A DNA stretch of 64,000 nucleotides from Tomocerus qinae (Eukaryota > Arthropoda > Collembola > Entomobryomorpha > Tomoceridae): NCBI GenBank assembly GCA_020055645.1, contig CM034549.1, positions 15,831,930 to 15,895,929 on the forward strand. Direction: 5' to 3'. Below the pieces are notes generated by a model. The model did no database searches and was not told where the DNA came from. It saw nothing but the letters and a program-made list of their open reading frames with translations. Positions 29,600 to 42,062 of this stretch are shown here, one piece after another; position 1 is the first letter of the stretch, and every line of letters begins with the position of its first letter. A program made the position numbers and the translations under genes.

Positions 29600-29814
29600 T
29601 TAGTTCTCACTTATCATGCATGTGTTAGTAAAATCCCCGAGATTTATGATAATGGGGACTGGGGACGAACCCGATGCATGAATCTTCTTGTTATCCAATG
29701 ACCCATGAATAATTTCTTTGGATTTATGAGCGTTTTTCTTCCCTGCCTCTAGGATCTCTCTCTCCTTCACATCTGTGAACCTTAGTATCTTCTTTACAAC
29801 GGGAATCACAGTAC
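29600..29814 (-). CDS. Candidate 3'-terminal exon, charged protein, faint GRIP-helix look
   Basis: On the minus strand an acceptor (ctaaactaacttag|) opens a frame of two bases plus 70 codons, ended by TAA at 29600. The pocket is richer in G+C than its flanks and codes for a lysine- and glutamate-rich peptide, unlike the F/L/Y-rich chance frames around it. The start TVIPVVKKILRFTDVKERE resembles the second helix of a GRIP domain in golgins (pattern hydrophobic-P-V-[IV]-x-x-[IL]-L-[KR]-[FL]), but over only about 20 residues. No long golgin coiled-coil exon exists on this strand upstream. It joins in phase to a strong donor at 34971 (phase 1). Treat as an unknown protein. Confidence 0.33.
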
Positions 29815-30487
29815 CTAAGTTAGTTTAGCCGTCCATGTAAAGAAAACAAAATTTAAATCAAGGGACAAGGGAACCGCTTGCTTCCTTCATGTGAAAAGGG
29901 TACTCACTACTCACTCAGCGCAATAAAAGTAAAGGCTGAGGGCACGACAGGAATTTAACGTCAAAGTTATTAGACTGGACTCATGGAAATTAATTTTCGA
30001 AATTTATTCCTTTAGCGTCTATTCTTGTATACAATTAGCGCTGTATGTCACAACCAGGCATATATAGTAGTAACGTTAGCGTCACGATGTAAAGACTAAC
30101 AACAGGAAATCAGATTTGTGGTTGTATAATGTCAAATACTACACAAAAGCCTTTTTTCATTCAGTCACAATTCTTTCGGTTAAATAAAAGAGCTGAAACT
30201 ATGATATAGTATATAGTTATAATATAGACAAAAATATGAAGATGCAATTTATGTATGTAAGTATTAATTTCATTGTTTCAGTTTTCAAAAATAATTTCAA
30301 ATTACCTAAGACGACACTATTACCTAATTATTGATCAATGAAATTATAATCGCAGTAGCATAATTATTTCTACAAAGTATTAGATTTAAATAAATAAATA
30401 ATTCGAATATTTTAACGTTCTGGTTTTGATAGAATCAGAATAATAATAATATTTCCACTCCAGTGAGCACAGCATACACACCCTTAG

Positions 30488-30566
30488 AAAGGAAAGCCAT
30501 TGAGAGTAATCCAGAGAAGCATGGAGTCTAATAAAACGGAGTAAACATGCACGAAGGGATCAAGAG
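30488..30566 (+). ncRNA. Candidate non-coding or 5' UTR exon with strong splice sites
   Basis: The acceptor catacacacccttag| and donor AAGAG|GTAAGTG bracket 79 bases, both close to consensus. All three frames contain a stop. As an internal coding exon it therefore fails, but as a leader exon it would carry the start ATGCACGAAGG at 30547 and leave in phase 2. It could also belong to a long non-coding RNA. No transcript evidence is available here. Confidence 0.25.
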
Positions 30567-30569
30567 GTA

Positions 30570-33500
30570 AGTGCATTGAGCTGTGTGAGGTTAAATAAAT
30601 TGAGACACATTACAAGTCCAGGTTGTAGAGCCGATGGTTAAGAAAAGTGGTAAATTATAGCATGTAATAAGACTGTTAATGTTACAAAGGTAGTAGACAG
30701 TAGTTACTCCGTTGAGATGAACTGTCTTGTCAGAATTACCCTATGTACGAATAATAAGAAGCCGTAAGCTTTGAGCAAGGAAAGTCAAGCCGTGCTTTTG
30801 CTATTGTTAGCCTGTGTCTGTCTCTATGAGTGAACTGCTCTGATCTTGGTCTCCTCCTGCTGTGCATTCAGTTCTTTGACTATAAGCTCTCTCAAGTTTA
30901 AATTTAAAACTGTCCGTGCTATTCATAATAAAGGAAGAGGACAAGACAGATATTTCATCCTGGCTTTTCTAGCTAATACAATAACCAGTAATAACCATCA
31001 GAGTTTAGTAGTAACTATCTTGTATGATGCTACGAACAGTCTAGTCAACTGAATTCGAGTCAAAATCAACATGATTCATTATTACAGGCTCGTTTATACA
31101 GACAGATTGTTAGGGCTGTACTAGAGCATCCTACTTTTTCCCCTTTTTCTTCTACTAAAAAAGCTGCAGCTTAATTTTCTACACAAAGCAAATCTTTAGA
31201 CATCTACATACATAGGCGGTTTACATGTCTAATGCTCTTCTTTTCGTCTTAACAAAGTCTGCCTAACAATTTTCTTTTCTTCCTTTTCTAGAGCTCTAAA
31301 GCAAAATTATAATGTATGTCATGATTAATTTGCCACATTTTTTACTGTTTGTACATGCTCTATATTTGCTAGACTCGGTCCATAAATTCCATTGACAATA
31401 CTAATAATTTTTTAGGTCTCTTTTGGTCTTTTAGCGACTTTTTTCTCGAATCTGAATTTGTACTGAACAATTTGTTTGAGAAATTGGAATTTTGTAAATA
31501 ATTGCTAACGATTTAGTATTTACTATATGAAAATAGATTGATAGTTACACCTGTTACACCTTAATGGACATGTAGAGTCAGAAAAAAGCGTTATATTCTA
31601 CATCGGTCCACATTGTACTCAATAATTCTAACAATGGCCTAAGAACTTCATAAGATGTAAATTGTATCAATTTTCCACAATTTCCATCATGTAAAATGAT
31701 GTAAACATACTGGCATAAAATATGTAACATATATCCCCCAACCTTCGTTTTAAAAATCAACTAAATGAAATTAAAATTAGTGATTTATGTATCCTCCGAT
31801 GTATGGAGCTGGTAATAAAAATTGCTCATTATGATGTGAACTAGATGAAGATGTGGATATATCTATTAAAGTATTGAGGAACATTAATTGGTACTTTGAC
31901 ATTTTACGGAAAAGGCGTTGTCGTGATTCATGATTTTTGTACATTTTTAACTAGTGTTTTTTGTACATGCTTTTTACTAGTGTGATTTGTGTGTACTTTA
32001 CTAGAGTTATTTGATAATAGTTATAATAGTAAGTATAGGTATTATATAAGTGATAAACATGTAAAGTTTATGGTCAAGTCAATCTAATGTGATAAAATAT
32101 AATTACTACAAGAATATGGCTTATGACTACATTTTGCAAATTACAATGTAATAAGTTAATGTACAAGAGGAGCAATTAAAATCTAAGGGTTTTCTGAGCA
32201 TGGAAGCTACAATAACTGAAATGTAAATGTGAGAATGTAATCCAATGCAATAAAGTAAGGTTTATTGCATTCCCTCTGAATGTTCAGGAATGCAATTCAT
32301 TCCAACGCAATTATTTATTTCATTGGACAAGATGTGGCGAAGCAATGTTTATTGTCTGCCGTTGTAGGTAGAAATTCTCTATTCAGCAACTAGTGTTGTA
32401 TGTGGAACATGGTGGAACGAAGAAGGGTCCCAATTTAGAGTATGGATTCGTTATGCATTGGACACATACCAAACTTTTACTACAATGTGCTTATCTCATC
32501 TGCCCCAGCCGGTTTCCTATTCATTTGCATTCAAAATTCCATTCCACTGACTTAATTCTCCAGCTTGTTAATTTTCTCTTGAAGTTTAGTTGGACAACCA
32601 ATTGAGAAATTGTGCTGCTACAATTTGTGAGTACAACTTCAAGTTTCTTGTCAATATAAATAGCAATTTTACTGATTTTCCTCGATAAATCTGTCAATTC
32701 AGCAAAATTATGTTAACGACTAGTTTACTAACCCATAATGAACTAGTCCTTCATAGGGATTGTACAAAATATGTAACTATTGTAACTGCAAGCACATTTT
32801 TTACTTAGAAATAAGTATAGCAGACTTCTATCTTCGTGAGTAGTAACGGTGGCTTAGTTTAGAAGACTAGTACTAAGCCATGAATACACTAAAGATCTAA
32901 GGCATGCTTGGTCATACCAAATTCAAATAAAACATGCGTCATTGATGGTAATATAATAAGAATACATATTTCGAAACATGTTTTAATGATGGGCTCCAAA
33001 GATTGCTGAAATGCAAAAAGATTTTATTTGCACTCGATTCAGTGATCGTGAATAACATTCTGAATAGTCTAGACAAAAAGTTTTCTGCAATTCTGTATAA
33101 TAATACAGTTATGTAGTTGAAGAATATGATTTATTTGGAAAACACGCTGGGAAATCGCTTTCCGTTAATAAATACCAACTTCTAGAGAGAAAAAACTGTG
33201 AAATACAGTCAATGGGTGAAATGGGATATCAAACCTACTAATATTGCCATGCTAGACGTCTGGGTGTGGGTTTTATTAATTGTGAATGGAAGATTATGAA
33301 TGGTCTTTTGTCGAGTGGTTATTTATATTGAAGCTACAAGCAAACTATTTCTCTCAAAGTTTTTAAACAGTAGTAACAAAACTACTCCTTTTGTTGTAGG
33401 GATTTATTCTTTTGTTATTTAAATCTGTATTTTCATGGCTGGAACATTTTTATGTTTAAAAGTTTAGTGTCTGCAAGTATACACAAGTACTTAATAACGT

Positions 33501-34970
33501 CATTGTTTAATGCTTTTGCGTAGGTGTCTTGCCCATGTAGCACTTCAGTATTAAAGAGACAGACAAAAATAAATTGAGAGCCAGTTGCCAGTTAATCAGA
33601 TTATACAAAAGGAGGACATTTTTTCTTGTCTGCACTGTAGTCTAGATTCCAAAAATAAAGGTTTCCTGGTATACTTTCCTTTGTTGTATGTATTAATTCC
33701 TCAAGTTCATCTTTAATAAATTCTGTCTTATTTCCAAGCAGACTAAGGCCATCATTACAGCTTCACTTTAAGAGATTATTTTTTGCCACTTATGACGTGA
33801 GTATTAGCGAGGCACTTGGTCATCTGAGTGCATTGTAGCAGCAACTCAAAGCAATATTTTCACTAAGAGAGTAATGAGGCAAACAGAAAGAGATTTATCA
33901 TAGCGAAAGCAAGAAGAATGATAAAACGATTCTATCTATGGACTCCCTAGTGAAAAGAACCGCATTACATTTAAGTATTCTGTACTTTATAAAAGCTACA
34001 TCAAAGACACATCCTAAAACACAAGGGAATTATGTACATTTATATGAATAAGTAGTACTTCTTGAGAAACAAGACACACTAAGCACAATTTTGTGGGTAG
34101 GCGTATTTGACGTTATTTCTATTGAGTCTTTTGCAAGGTATCCACATAGGATAGTGACACAAGTTTTGTTCTCTCATCCATTCTTAGGAATGTCCTTGAA
34201 AAAAATGCCTATTTAGCAGAAAAGACTTTCCTCGAAAAGTGATATTCCTGTTCCTCTTAGTTAAGTAAAAGTGTAGCATTTAAATAATGCAAACCTAAAG
34301 TAATTTTATCTTTGTTTGACGTAAGCCTCTGTAAGAGAAACTGTCTAGACTGAAGGATCAATAATGATTCTGAGACTTCGCATAAATGTACCCACTCAAA
34401 ATGTATTGTCATCCATAGTAAAAGCTTTATAATATCATTAGTTTGTTTTATGGTATTGTCGTCACATACATTTCCACACTGCAGTGCACACTCTCGTTTT
34501 CTTATATTCAACAATGCAAAAATATTACATTTTTTCTGCCTGTCTCTATTATAATTTCATATTCGCCCACTGTTTTGCTCTCGGAAATAAGAAACAAATG
34601 AGAGGATGTTAAAAAAAGCTAGTCTTTCAGTCGTCAGGATCTTTTCAAGTAGCGATGATTAGAGATCCCTTCCGTTGTTGACATTTAGTCATGCTATGGT
34701 GCATTAGAGATTCTAAGTATTCAGGATACAATAAATACTAGTTTTACATACAAATTACCCAAATAAAACATTTTGGAACAATAAGGCGATCGAAATGTTT
34801 GAACATAATTTGCAGAACAGATAAAATAATGAAAACGTCTCAAAACCCAAACAATGTGTGTAATGTACCCGCGAGCCAGAACGAACCTGCTTTGATGTGT
34901 GTGGAAGTAATATTATTGAATACAATAAATTTTTAAATGGCACTGGCTGATGCATTACAATTTTACTTAC
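30570..34970. other. Non-coding stretch
   Basis: AT-rich with no supported gene. A 70-codon plus-strand frame at 32393-32605 follows an acceptor-like ctattcagcaactag, but it has no ATG at its head, no family match and no clear partner. Confidence 0.5.
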
Positions 34971-35016
34971 CTTCATCCACACTATATTGGTGGATATAAT
35001 TTAATTTTCCGTATAT
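34971..35016 (-). CDS. Candidate 46-base exon of the minus-strand chain
   Basis: On the minus strand an AAG| acceptor is followed by 15 codons (IYGKLNYIHQYSVDE) and a phase-1 exit at GATGAAG|GTAAGT, a consensus donor. The frame is open further upstream to about 35085, so the left edge is uncertain. Joining to the exon that begins at 29814 keeps the frame and makes a glycine codon. Low information content makes this a guess supported mainly by the donor. Confidence 0.2.
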
Positions 35017-35089
35017 CTTCAAATGTGTTGTTAGACCAGTCAAAATTGTAATTAACCTTAATTGTTGCAGGCTGGTATTTGATGTTTAG

Positions 35090-38000
35090 TCTGTTTCACC
35101 TTTCACATTGCTTGTCCTTGGCTATAAGTATTTATTGATATCAATATGTAAAGGAGAACTTAGATCTCGACTCTCATCATTTTTGACCTTGCATACTTGC
35201 ATCATAATGCCGAATTTCGGCATCGGCGTACTGAGGAGATATGAAGTGATTGCATCATTGTCAATTACCGTTATCCAGAGTTGAGAAAGCACAGTACTGG
35301 TGAGATATATTAAAGTAGCTATTGTTATTAGGTACTCTAAAAGTTTCACTGCTTTGCACTTTGCAGCATAACTACTAGTCTGGTGCATATTGATCTGGTG
35401 GGTGTGCATGATTGTTTAGTGGAAGTCTGTGTACGACATTTATAGTTGATATATTGGTATATACACGAAATTCATTAGAGGAGTGAGGTAGGATTATTAG
35501 AGACTTGCTCAAGATAGAACTCATTTCTCCTATCTTCTACGTTGAAGATAATTGTGTTTAGCATCCTTTCACCGAGCACTTATGTGAAATTGAAGATTGT
35601 GAGCATACTGTACATTTAGTAAATAGATATACAGTTAATATACAAAGAGCTACTCTTGTACTAATGGTAGCTATTATAGATTATAGTGTTCTGGCCTGAT
35701 GCTATAATAATTAGGTAGGGAATATAGTGAGATGCTTATGGGTTCCTAAATAAATACATGTAGTAATAATACGAACCTTTCACAAGACAATACGCCATTA
35801 AATGGTCACTGAGAAGAGTAGTGTCCGTATCACTCTGTGAGATAAAAGACATTAAGTTACCAGCTTTCGTTAAGTTATCTGAACAGTAACGTAAGCTTAG
35901 CATTCGAGTGTCATATAAAATTTGGTATGGGATGTCTCCCTCCCTATTGCTGTGCATTGCAGTCTGCTAAGTTTCTATACGGTACAATAACAGATAAAAT
36001 GGAGCTACTAATCTGTGGAAATTTCAGTACAAGTAGTTCTGTGGAGGATACTAAAGATACGAAATACGTGCTGTGTGTACGAATGTAATAAGGTAATAAT
36101 AACAAATGTATCTTTGAGGAAAGAAATGGATAAGGAGGGAGGGGAAAGAAAGCAAAGCTCTATTGTTGTATAAATATCTACTTACTCAACATTTGCAACG
36201 CCACTCTGGCTCAGACTTGCGTGTATATGTGCATGTCTGTATATAAATGATAAAGTAACTAATGGTTGAGACTAATAGTGAAATAAATGATGTATAGACT
36301 TTGAAGGCGAAGGAGGAGCAGATGGGATAGAGAATGACTTAAGACTGATGTAACACAGGAAAGGTAAAAGATTATGCTGTATTCCATCCGTCGGTTGACT
36401 TATATGCAACAAAAGAAAATACCCTGCCAAATGGTTTTGGCAAGATATTGTTTTTGCACTTAAGTACCCAATAGTGGATTGTGGTTTCGTTAGTGTATTT
36501 AGTGAACAGAGAAACATTAGTGGAAGGCAAATGATGAAATACATCAAACCTAAGAAATTCTTATAGAATATTTCACATGGGTATATTAGCAAAGTTTTTT
36601 TAACAGTCGCAAAGCATTCATAATACGTCTCAGTCACAGGTCAATATTTTTTAGGAAGTTATTAGAATGTTTTTAATTGTAAAGTTATAAAAGCTGATGA
36701 TAACGATGATAGAATCCTCACTAATGGGAAAAATATTTTTTCTATCCTGGAATTTTGCTAATCTATACTACCCATACTAGTTTATACTGATAGTATTAAG
36801 CAAGCGTAGCTAACCATAAGCACGCTTGGCTGATTACGACATGCTCAATGCAAGGGATTGTGTTTGAAGTGTCAGAAATAAAATGTGGCTTGATTTACGT
36901 CTGGTTTTAAGAGAGAAAATGGTCCAATCCCATGAACCAGAATATAACTAGTCAGGTTATTGTAATGGACAGAGAAAAGGAATCAAAGTTAGGAAGAAAG
37001 AAGTCAAGATGTGGAAGAAGAGCACATCGTTCGCACGTGAAGCATGACACGGACTATTTATGCCTCTCTTTACATTGCATTTAATGTATTCCCACTTACT
37101 TGGTAGTTGCCAGGTACATTACACCATTAAGTAATGACTGGCTAATACCTAGAGGTTAAACAAGAAGCATGAAACGAAGGTGGGATGTGGAATTCCCTGT
37201 GCAATGCATCAATAACTACATACTTGGCTATGACCAAGATAGTAATTGCATATGCAAAAGCATTTAACCAACCAAATTAAAACAGTCTATATTTAGAGTA
37301 GTACACAAGCTATATACCTGAATGGAATGAATTAACTAAAGCATTTAGTTAACCACACATCAAGGCACATGCGGAAAATAAAATTGTTTACCGGTGCAAA
37401 TAGTTTGCTGTTAGGCACTGGAAAGTAGGTTTTCGTTCTGAATTATTGAATTCAAGTTGGGCGTGTGAAAAACTATAAGATTCTACTACGCCTATTCTTT
37501 CTGCTTTTGCTATTGACCTAGAGAATTTGCTAAAAATCCTTTTTAAATACCTATTTAAATAATCTCTATTTTCCTTGCGAATAATCGATGTCCGTTTTAT
37601 TTTGTAACAATTGTAACGTTTTTTGAATGTTACAATATTGTAGATTTAATCTGCTCTTCAATTTCAAAAATGTACCATTTTAAAGCTAATGTACCGAATA
37701 CTCGTAGTAGATTCAAAATGTATTTTAATAAATCTATTTGTACTGTGTCGAAAGAAGCAACATTAATTGTATCACGGGTTAGAAAAATGCATATGTGATG
37801 TGAAATTGCAAAAGAATAGTAAAAGGATGGAGTAAATTGAAAAAAAGGTGTAATAAATGTCTAGGAGGAAGTGATGTATGAGAGGTGTGACCAAACATAG
37901 ATCTCTGACGGCTACTTTATAATATAATTCCCAGTTAAAAGTATGCCGCATTCGTTTGTGTAGTCGGCTATTTGAATATTTACTGGATAGAGAAGCTCGT

Positions 38001-38756
38001 TTATCCTCCTCGGTCTAGTCTAGTTGGTTTAGTTAACTCAATTGGATTCTGATGTGGTTTGCTTTGGTTTTCTGCATGAACAACAAAGTACGGAGTCGGT
38101 TCTTGTTGTAGGATTAAAAAAACTCCCTTGGTCAGTCAGTCAGTCAGTGGAGTGGGGATAAAGCTGCATAGGTAAGTAGTGTATGTATGTAAAGTACTGC
38201 AGATAATAATGTTTGTGAGTAAGTCGACTGGTTTAGTTTAAAAGGTGGTTTTTAAAATTTTTTGCTCTTTACTGGTTTCACTACGTTCTGGTCTGCATAT
38301 TTTCTCGGATTTTATTTGTTTCGGTAGTCTTGGTAGGTTGTACTTACTCTGATATTAAGTGTGGAGTCGTAGTACTAGTAGCAGATAATGGACACGTTGC
38401 ATCTCCTCCAACTCTAGTGCATAGTAAATGGAAAAGTTACGTTGATGAGCTGATGTTGATGTTGAGATTACATCCTACTTAGACTTTACCTCACAATTCA
38501 CCACAGAACATGGAAAACCAAGAATCTGACTTTTCTATAGAAATTATTTCGATATAGCAACATTTACGATGTAGGTAGGATTTGCTAATAAATAGAAATG
38601 TACAGACTTGTATTTCAGTTTTGTTGGTTTAATCTAATGCTTAATGTGCATGGTTATGCAATGGAATGAGCTTTGTTGCTTGTACTCTATGAAATTCTGG
38701 TATACTATTATATCCAGAGGAGACCTATAACCAGATCCAGGTAAAGTATTACGTAC
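35090..38756. other. Non-coding stretch
   Basis: No supported gene. The longest frame here (minus, 36272-36637, 121 codons) opens with GTG, is rich in L, F, S and C, and fits chance expectation. A (GTCA)4-5 microsatellite lies at 38131-38148. Confidence 0.5.
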
Positions 38757-38829
38757 TTTACGATGACGATAACGTGTAGAGTTAGGCCAACTCTCGTCTG
38801 CATAAAACTGACGGTGAGCCACTAACGAT
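38757..38829 (-). CDS. Candidate exon of the minus-strand chain
   Basis: On the minus strand the pocket has acceptors at ttcacgtttag| (exon from 38829) or gatcgttag| (from 38821). It leaves at CGTAAA|GTACGT in phase 0. The peptide AHRQFYADESWPNSTRYRHR is polar and basic, quite unlike the F/L/I-rich chance frames nearby. The frame actually stays open to about 38634, so the donor is a guess. Family not recognised. Confidence 0.25.
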
Positions 38830-40811
38830 CTAAACGTGAATTCATTAAAATATCATCCAAGTTGAACATGTAGATGTAATAAAACACTGGGCTATTGCAT
38901 AATTTGGTAAAGAGCTTAAAGACTTTCGGCTACTCGAGAATTTCCTTCAGCTTCTATCTATTCCTCATTTAATGACACTACAACTTCACATTTTATTCCC
39001 ACCATTATTACTGCATCAACGGCCTACGTCAGTCCAACCTCCTTCTTCAGCCTTTAATCCTAGATATTCCAGTCCAGAAAGTTACAATGTGAATCTACAG
39101 TACCTAAAGATGTCCTAAAAACTTAGTTAGGCGCATAATAGTAGTTACCTACTTAAAATTACATGCCCTACCTTCGCTTTTATAGTTTCTAATTCACAGA
39201 TAACCTTGTCGTCCAAAATATAACGTCTGGACAAGTTAAGACTTTTATTTAGCACTAAGCCATATAAACTTCATCAGTATTCAATCTTCATCGACTGACT
39301 CTGCTCTGAGTAAGAATAACTTTTAGACCCTACCTTGCATCTTATTGTGTTCCTTATAAGATAAAGGAAGGAAAATTTGCATTTTACCTATATTTTTCTA
39401 TTTTATATGCACTAGATTGTAGTTTGCCTCCCCACTACTATTTTTGTACATCACAATAAGGAAAGGCTGCATTTTTCTAGCATAATTTATATTGACAGCG
39501 AGCAATTCCCTCTGCACATTGGTGTATCATTGCAAACTTTGCAACATATATAGCTACAAGTAGCTGTAATATATAATTTTATATACAGTACTATCTATAT
39601 CTACTGTCCTATAGGTTATATCAGTGCTATTTATAAGAAAATAAGATTTCCACGGGGTATGTCACACTATTTTCTCTAAAGGTGGATTTCTTTGTAATAA
39701 TCGCATGCACATTAAGTATTCCTTCCTTTGGGAATTTCGTTCTCCATTAGTCTTACAAGTTACACTACAATTCCCCATTGTATTTATCTGAACTGCACAA
39801 TGGTGCTCGCTTATTCAGTTCATTACAATACACAGAGTGTGTTATATATATAGTCCTTCTCTATCTAAACTTATAGCTACACACGTCACGTTAAGAAAAG
39901 TGGGTGCAGGCCATGCAAGTAAATAATACAGTACAATACTGTGTCGTGCTGTTGCTAACTAACAATAAGTAGATGTGTATGTGTGTAATATTTTTATATC
40001 GAGTCGAATTGACTATCCTTTGTCCATGTGATACAGAATCACCTTACATTGCAAATATGAAGAGGTAGGCCGTAGGTAAGGCAGTAGGTAGGTACCTTGC
40101 ATGCATAACTAATAACAATAGATTTCTACAACTGTAGGAAACTAAACCAGACTTGGGTTTTGTCGTTCATACATAAATTCTTCATAGGTTAGAAGTTGGA
40201 ATAAGGTAGAACAGCCTTAAGATATACTTTGCAATGTGTCGTATTTTATGGCTTAGTGTATTCATATTATGATATAGGTATGGTTGTAGAAGGGTTTAAA
40301 TTGAAAAGCACACTCGAGTAGTTGCGTTGAATTGAATTCAGTATTAGTTTTGTTTCTGATGAGTGTGTAGTCGTATTGGCATGGTACGTTCAGTGTGTGT
40401 GTGTCTTTCAATCGTGGATTTTTCCATGTACATTAAGTATAGGGAAGTGTTTTCTAAGTTTCTACCAATGTGTGCAGATTTTTTTTGTGGAGAGGGAAGG
40501 AAGAAAAAGCTTTTAGCTAATCCAATACGTACATAAACGTACGAGTGTTTTTGTATTTGTGTTCAGTTTGGTAAAAACGAGGGTTTTTGTACGATTTGGT
40601 TAGTTTTCGGCATGGTATGCCAAGCCCTGGGATACCATGTGATGTAAGTTGATGATACTATTTATTTACCATTCCATTCCTTCGACTCTCATTCATTTAT
40701 GCCCATTAAATTGTCAGTCTTGTCAGGCAGGCACGAACTACTGCTATGTAGCCTACACTTAGAGACACCAAAGGAAGAACGCAACATTGCAATCAAAACA
40801 TACAAACTCAC
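38830..40811. other. Non-coding stretch
   Basis: No gene, RNA or repeat supported apart from a short (GT)n run near 40396. Confidence 0.5.
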
Positions 40812-40842
40812 TTGTTCTCTATACTTGAACGTGTAAACAAAG
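40812..40842 (-). CDS. Candidate 31-base micro-exon
   Basis: On the minus strand a pyrimidine tract (ttttgtcttgtcttgtctgccag) is followed by 31 bases and the donor ACAA|GTGAGT. Both sites are strong. Reading in phase 1 gives ALFTRSSIEN, reading in phase 2 gives FVYTFKYREQ. The phase-1 reading links exons 41900-41951 and 38757-38829 without a frame break. Very short, so chance is a real possibility. Confidence 0.17.
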
Positions 40843-41899
40843 CTGGCAGACAAGACAAGACAAAACAACCAACAGCCCACTAAAGTAAATGGTTAGGAAA
40901 AGAAAAGAAACAAAGCCATTGAAGCAGAATTGCATTTAATGTTTTCTTCTGCTGTTTGCTCTTTGTAGTGTGGAATTTTGTTCGATTTCATTGGAAAATA
41001 AGTGAAATGGATTCGTTTTACTTATTTACTGGCAAAGTGAGTTTTAACTTTGTGTATACATTCTGGGGAGTTCTATTTTGTAAATAATAGTGTGTGTATG
41101 TGTTAAAAAGTGGTATGTCTATCTCTATTCGGCCTATAGGCAACTTGTTTTGCATGGAAGATATACTTTGTAGATACTGATCTAGATATTAATGGTAATG
41201 GTCCATTGATTTTTAAACCAAACAACTACGATTTCTATTTCCATGTAGTGCAGTTTGAGCGGAACACGAATTATTTATGTTAAGTGTGAAGGAGAAAAAC
41301 AGAACACGACAGCAGATTCATGTAAAATGCACCAGTATCTACCGTCTCGTAGATATTTTGGCATGTAGAAGTGAACTTGCAACATTTCGCAGTCTGAATA
41401 CTACCTTATTATCTCCCTACTTACATATTTAATAGGATGCACGTACCTATTAATTGTTAGAATATAATATACCTACCTTATTTACAGCTCCTGACAATAA
41501 TAAGTGCAAAATAAATAGGCACAAGGTGGTAAGAGTTAATAATAAGGTAATAAGGAGCTTCGTGCTAACCTGTGTACGTTTGTTTGTGTATCTACATGCA
41601 TACAGTCAATGATTATACGGAATTATACTATACATCTCACATCATCTCAATTTTTAAGCACGAGTGTTCATGCATATGTGTAGATCCTAGGAATTATCAC
41701 ATATATGAACAAGTACAGAGCATAATAAGCAAAGAAAGAAACCTACAGCAAAGTCCATAGGCTAACCATAGGTACATATATGCAGTGATGAGAAGATGAG
41801 ATGTGATTCTAGATGAGATCAGTAAAGTTGAAAGGAACTCACTTGCACATTACAAGTCAGGCTGCCAAGTAGCCACATCAACATCACACTCGTGCTCAC

Positions 41900-41951
41900 C
41901 TCGCCACTTCTCCATTTTCAAACGATTATACTTTTCTACGCATTTCAACCT
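41900..41951 (-). CDS. Candidate 52-base exon of the minus-strand chain
   Basis: On the minus strand attttaatccacag| and CGAG|GTGAGC, both good sites, bracket 17 codons plus one base: RLKCVEKYNRLKMEKWR. The other two frames are closed within it. The peptide is strongly basic and helical-looking. An ATGATG-led frame covers the region to 42062, so it could instead be part of a small first exon. Confidence 0.25.
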
Positions 41952-42062
41952 CTGTGGATTAAAATTTATCTTCACTCTAACGAGCAAACTACTAAAGTTA
42001 CGCATAGTTAATATACCCCAGTAAATTCTATGCACTGCCAGATCTGATAGAAAACACATCAT

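Noticed and set aside
32393..32605. 70-codon plus-strand frame after an acceptor-like site
   Set aside because: No ATG at its head, no family and no partner exon; the acceptor is mediocre.
34930..34955. Match to the seed region of miR-263/96 (aatggcactgg)
   Set aside because: Only 11 bases agree and no hairpin is formed.
36272..36637. 121-codon minus-strand frame
   Set aside because: Starts with GTG, composition typical of chance reading, no domain.
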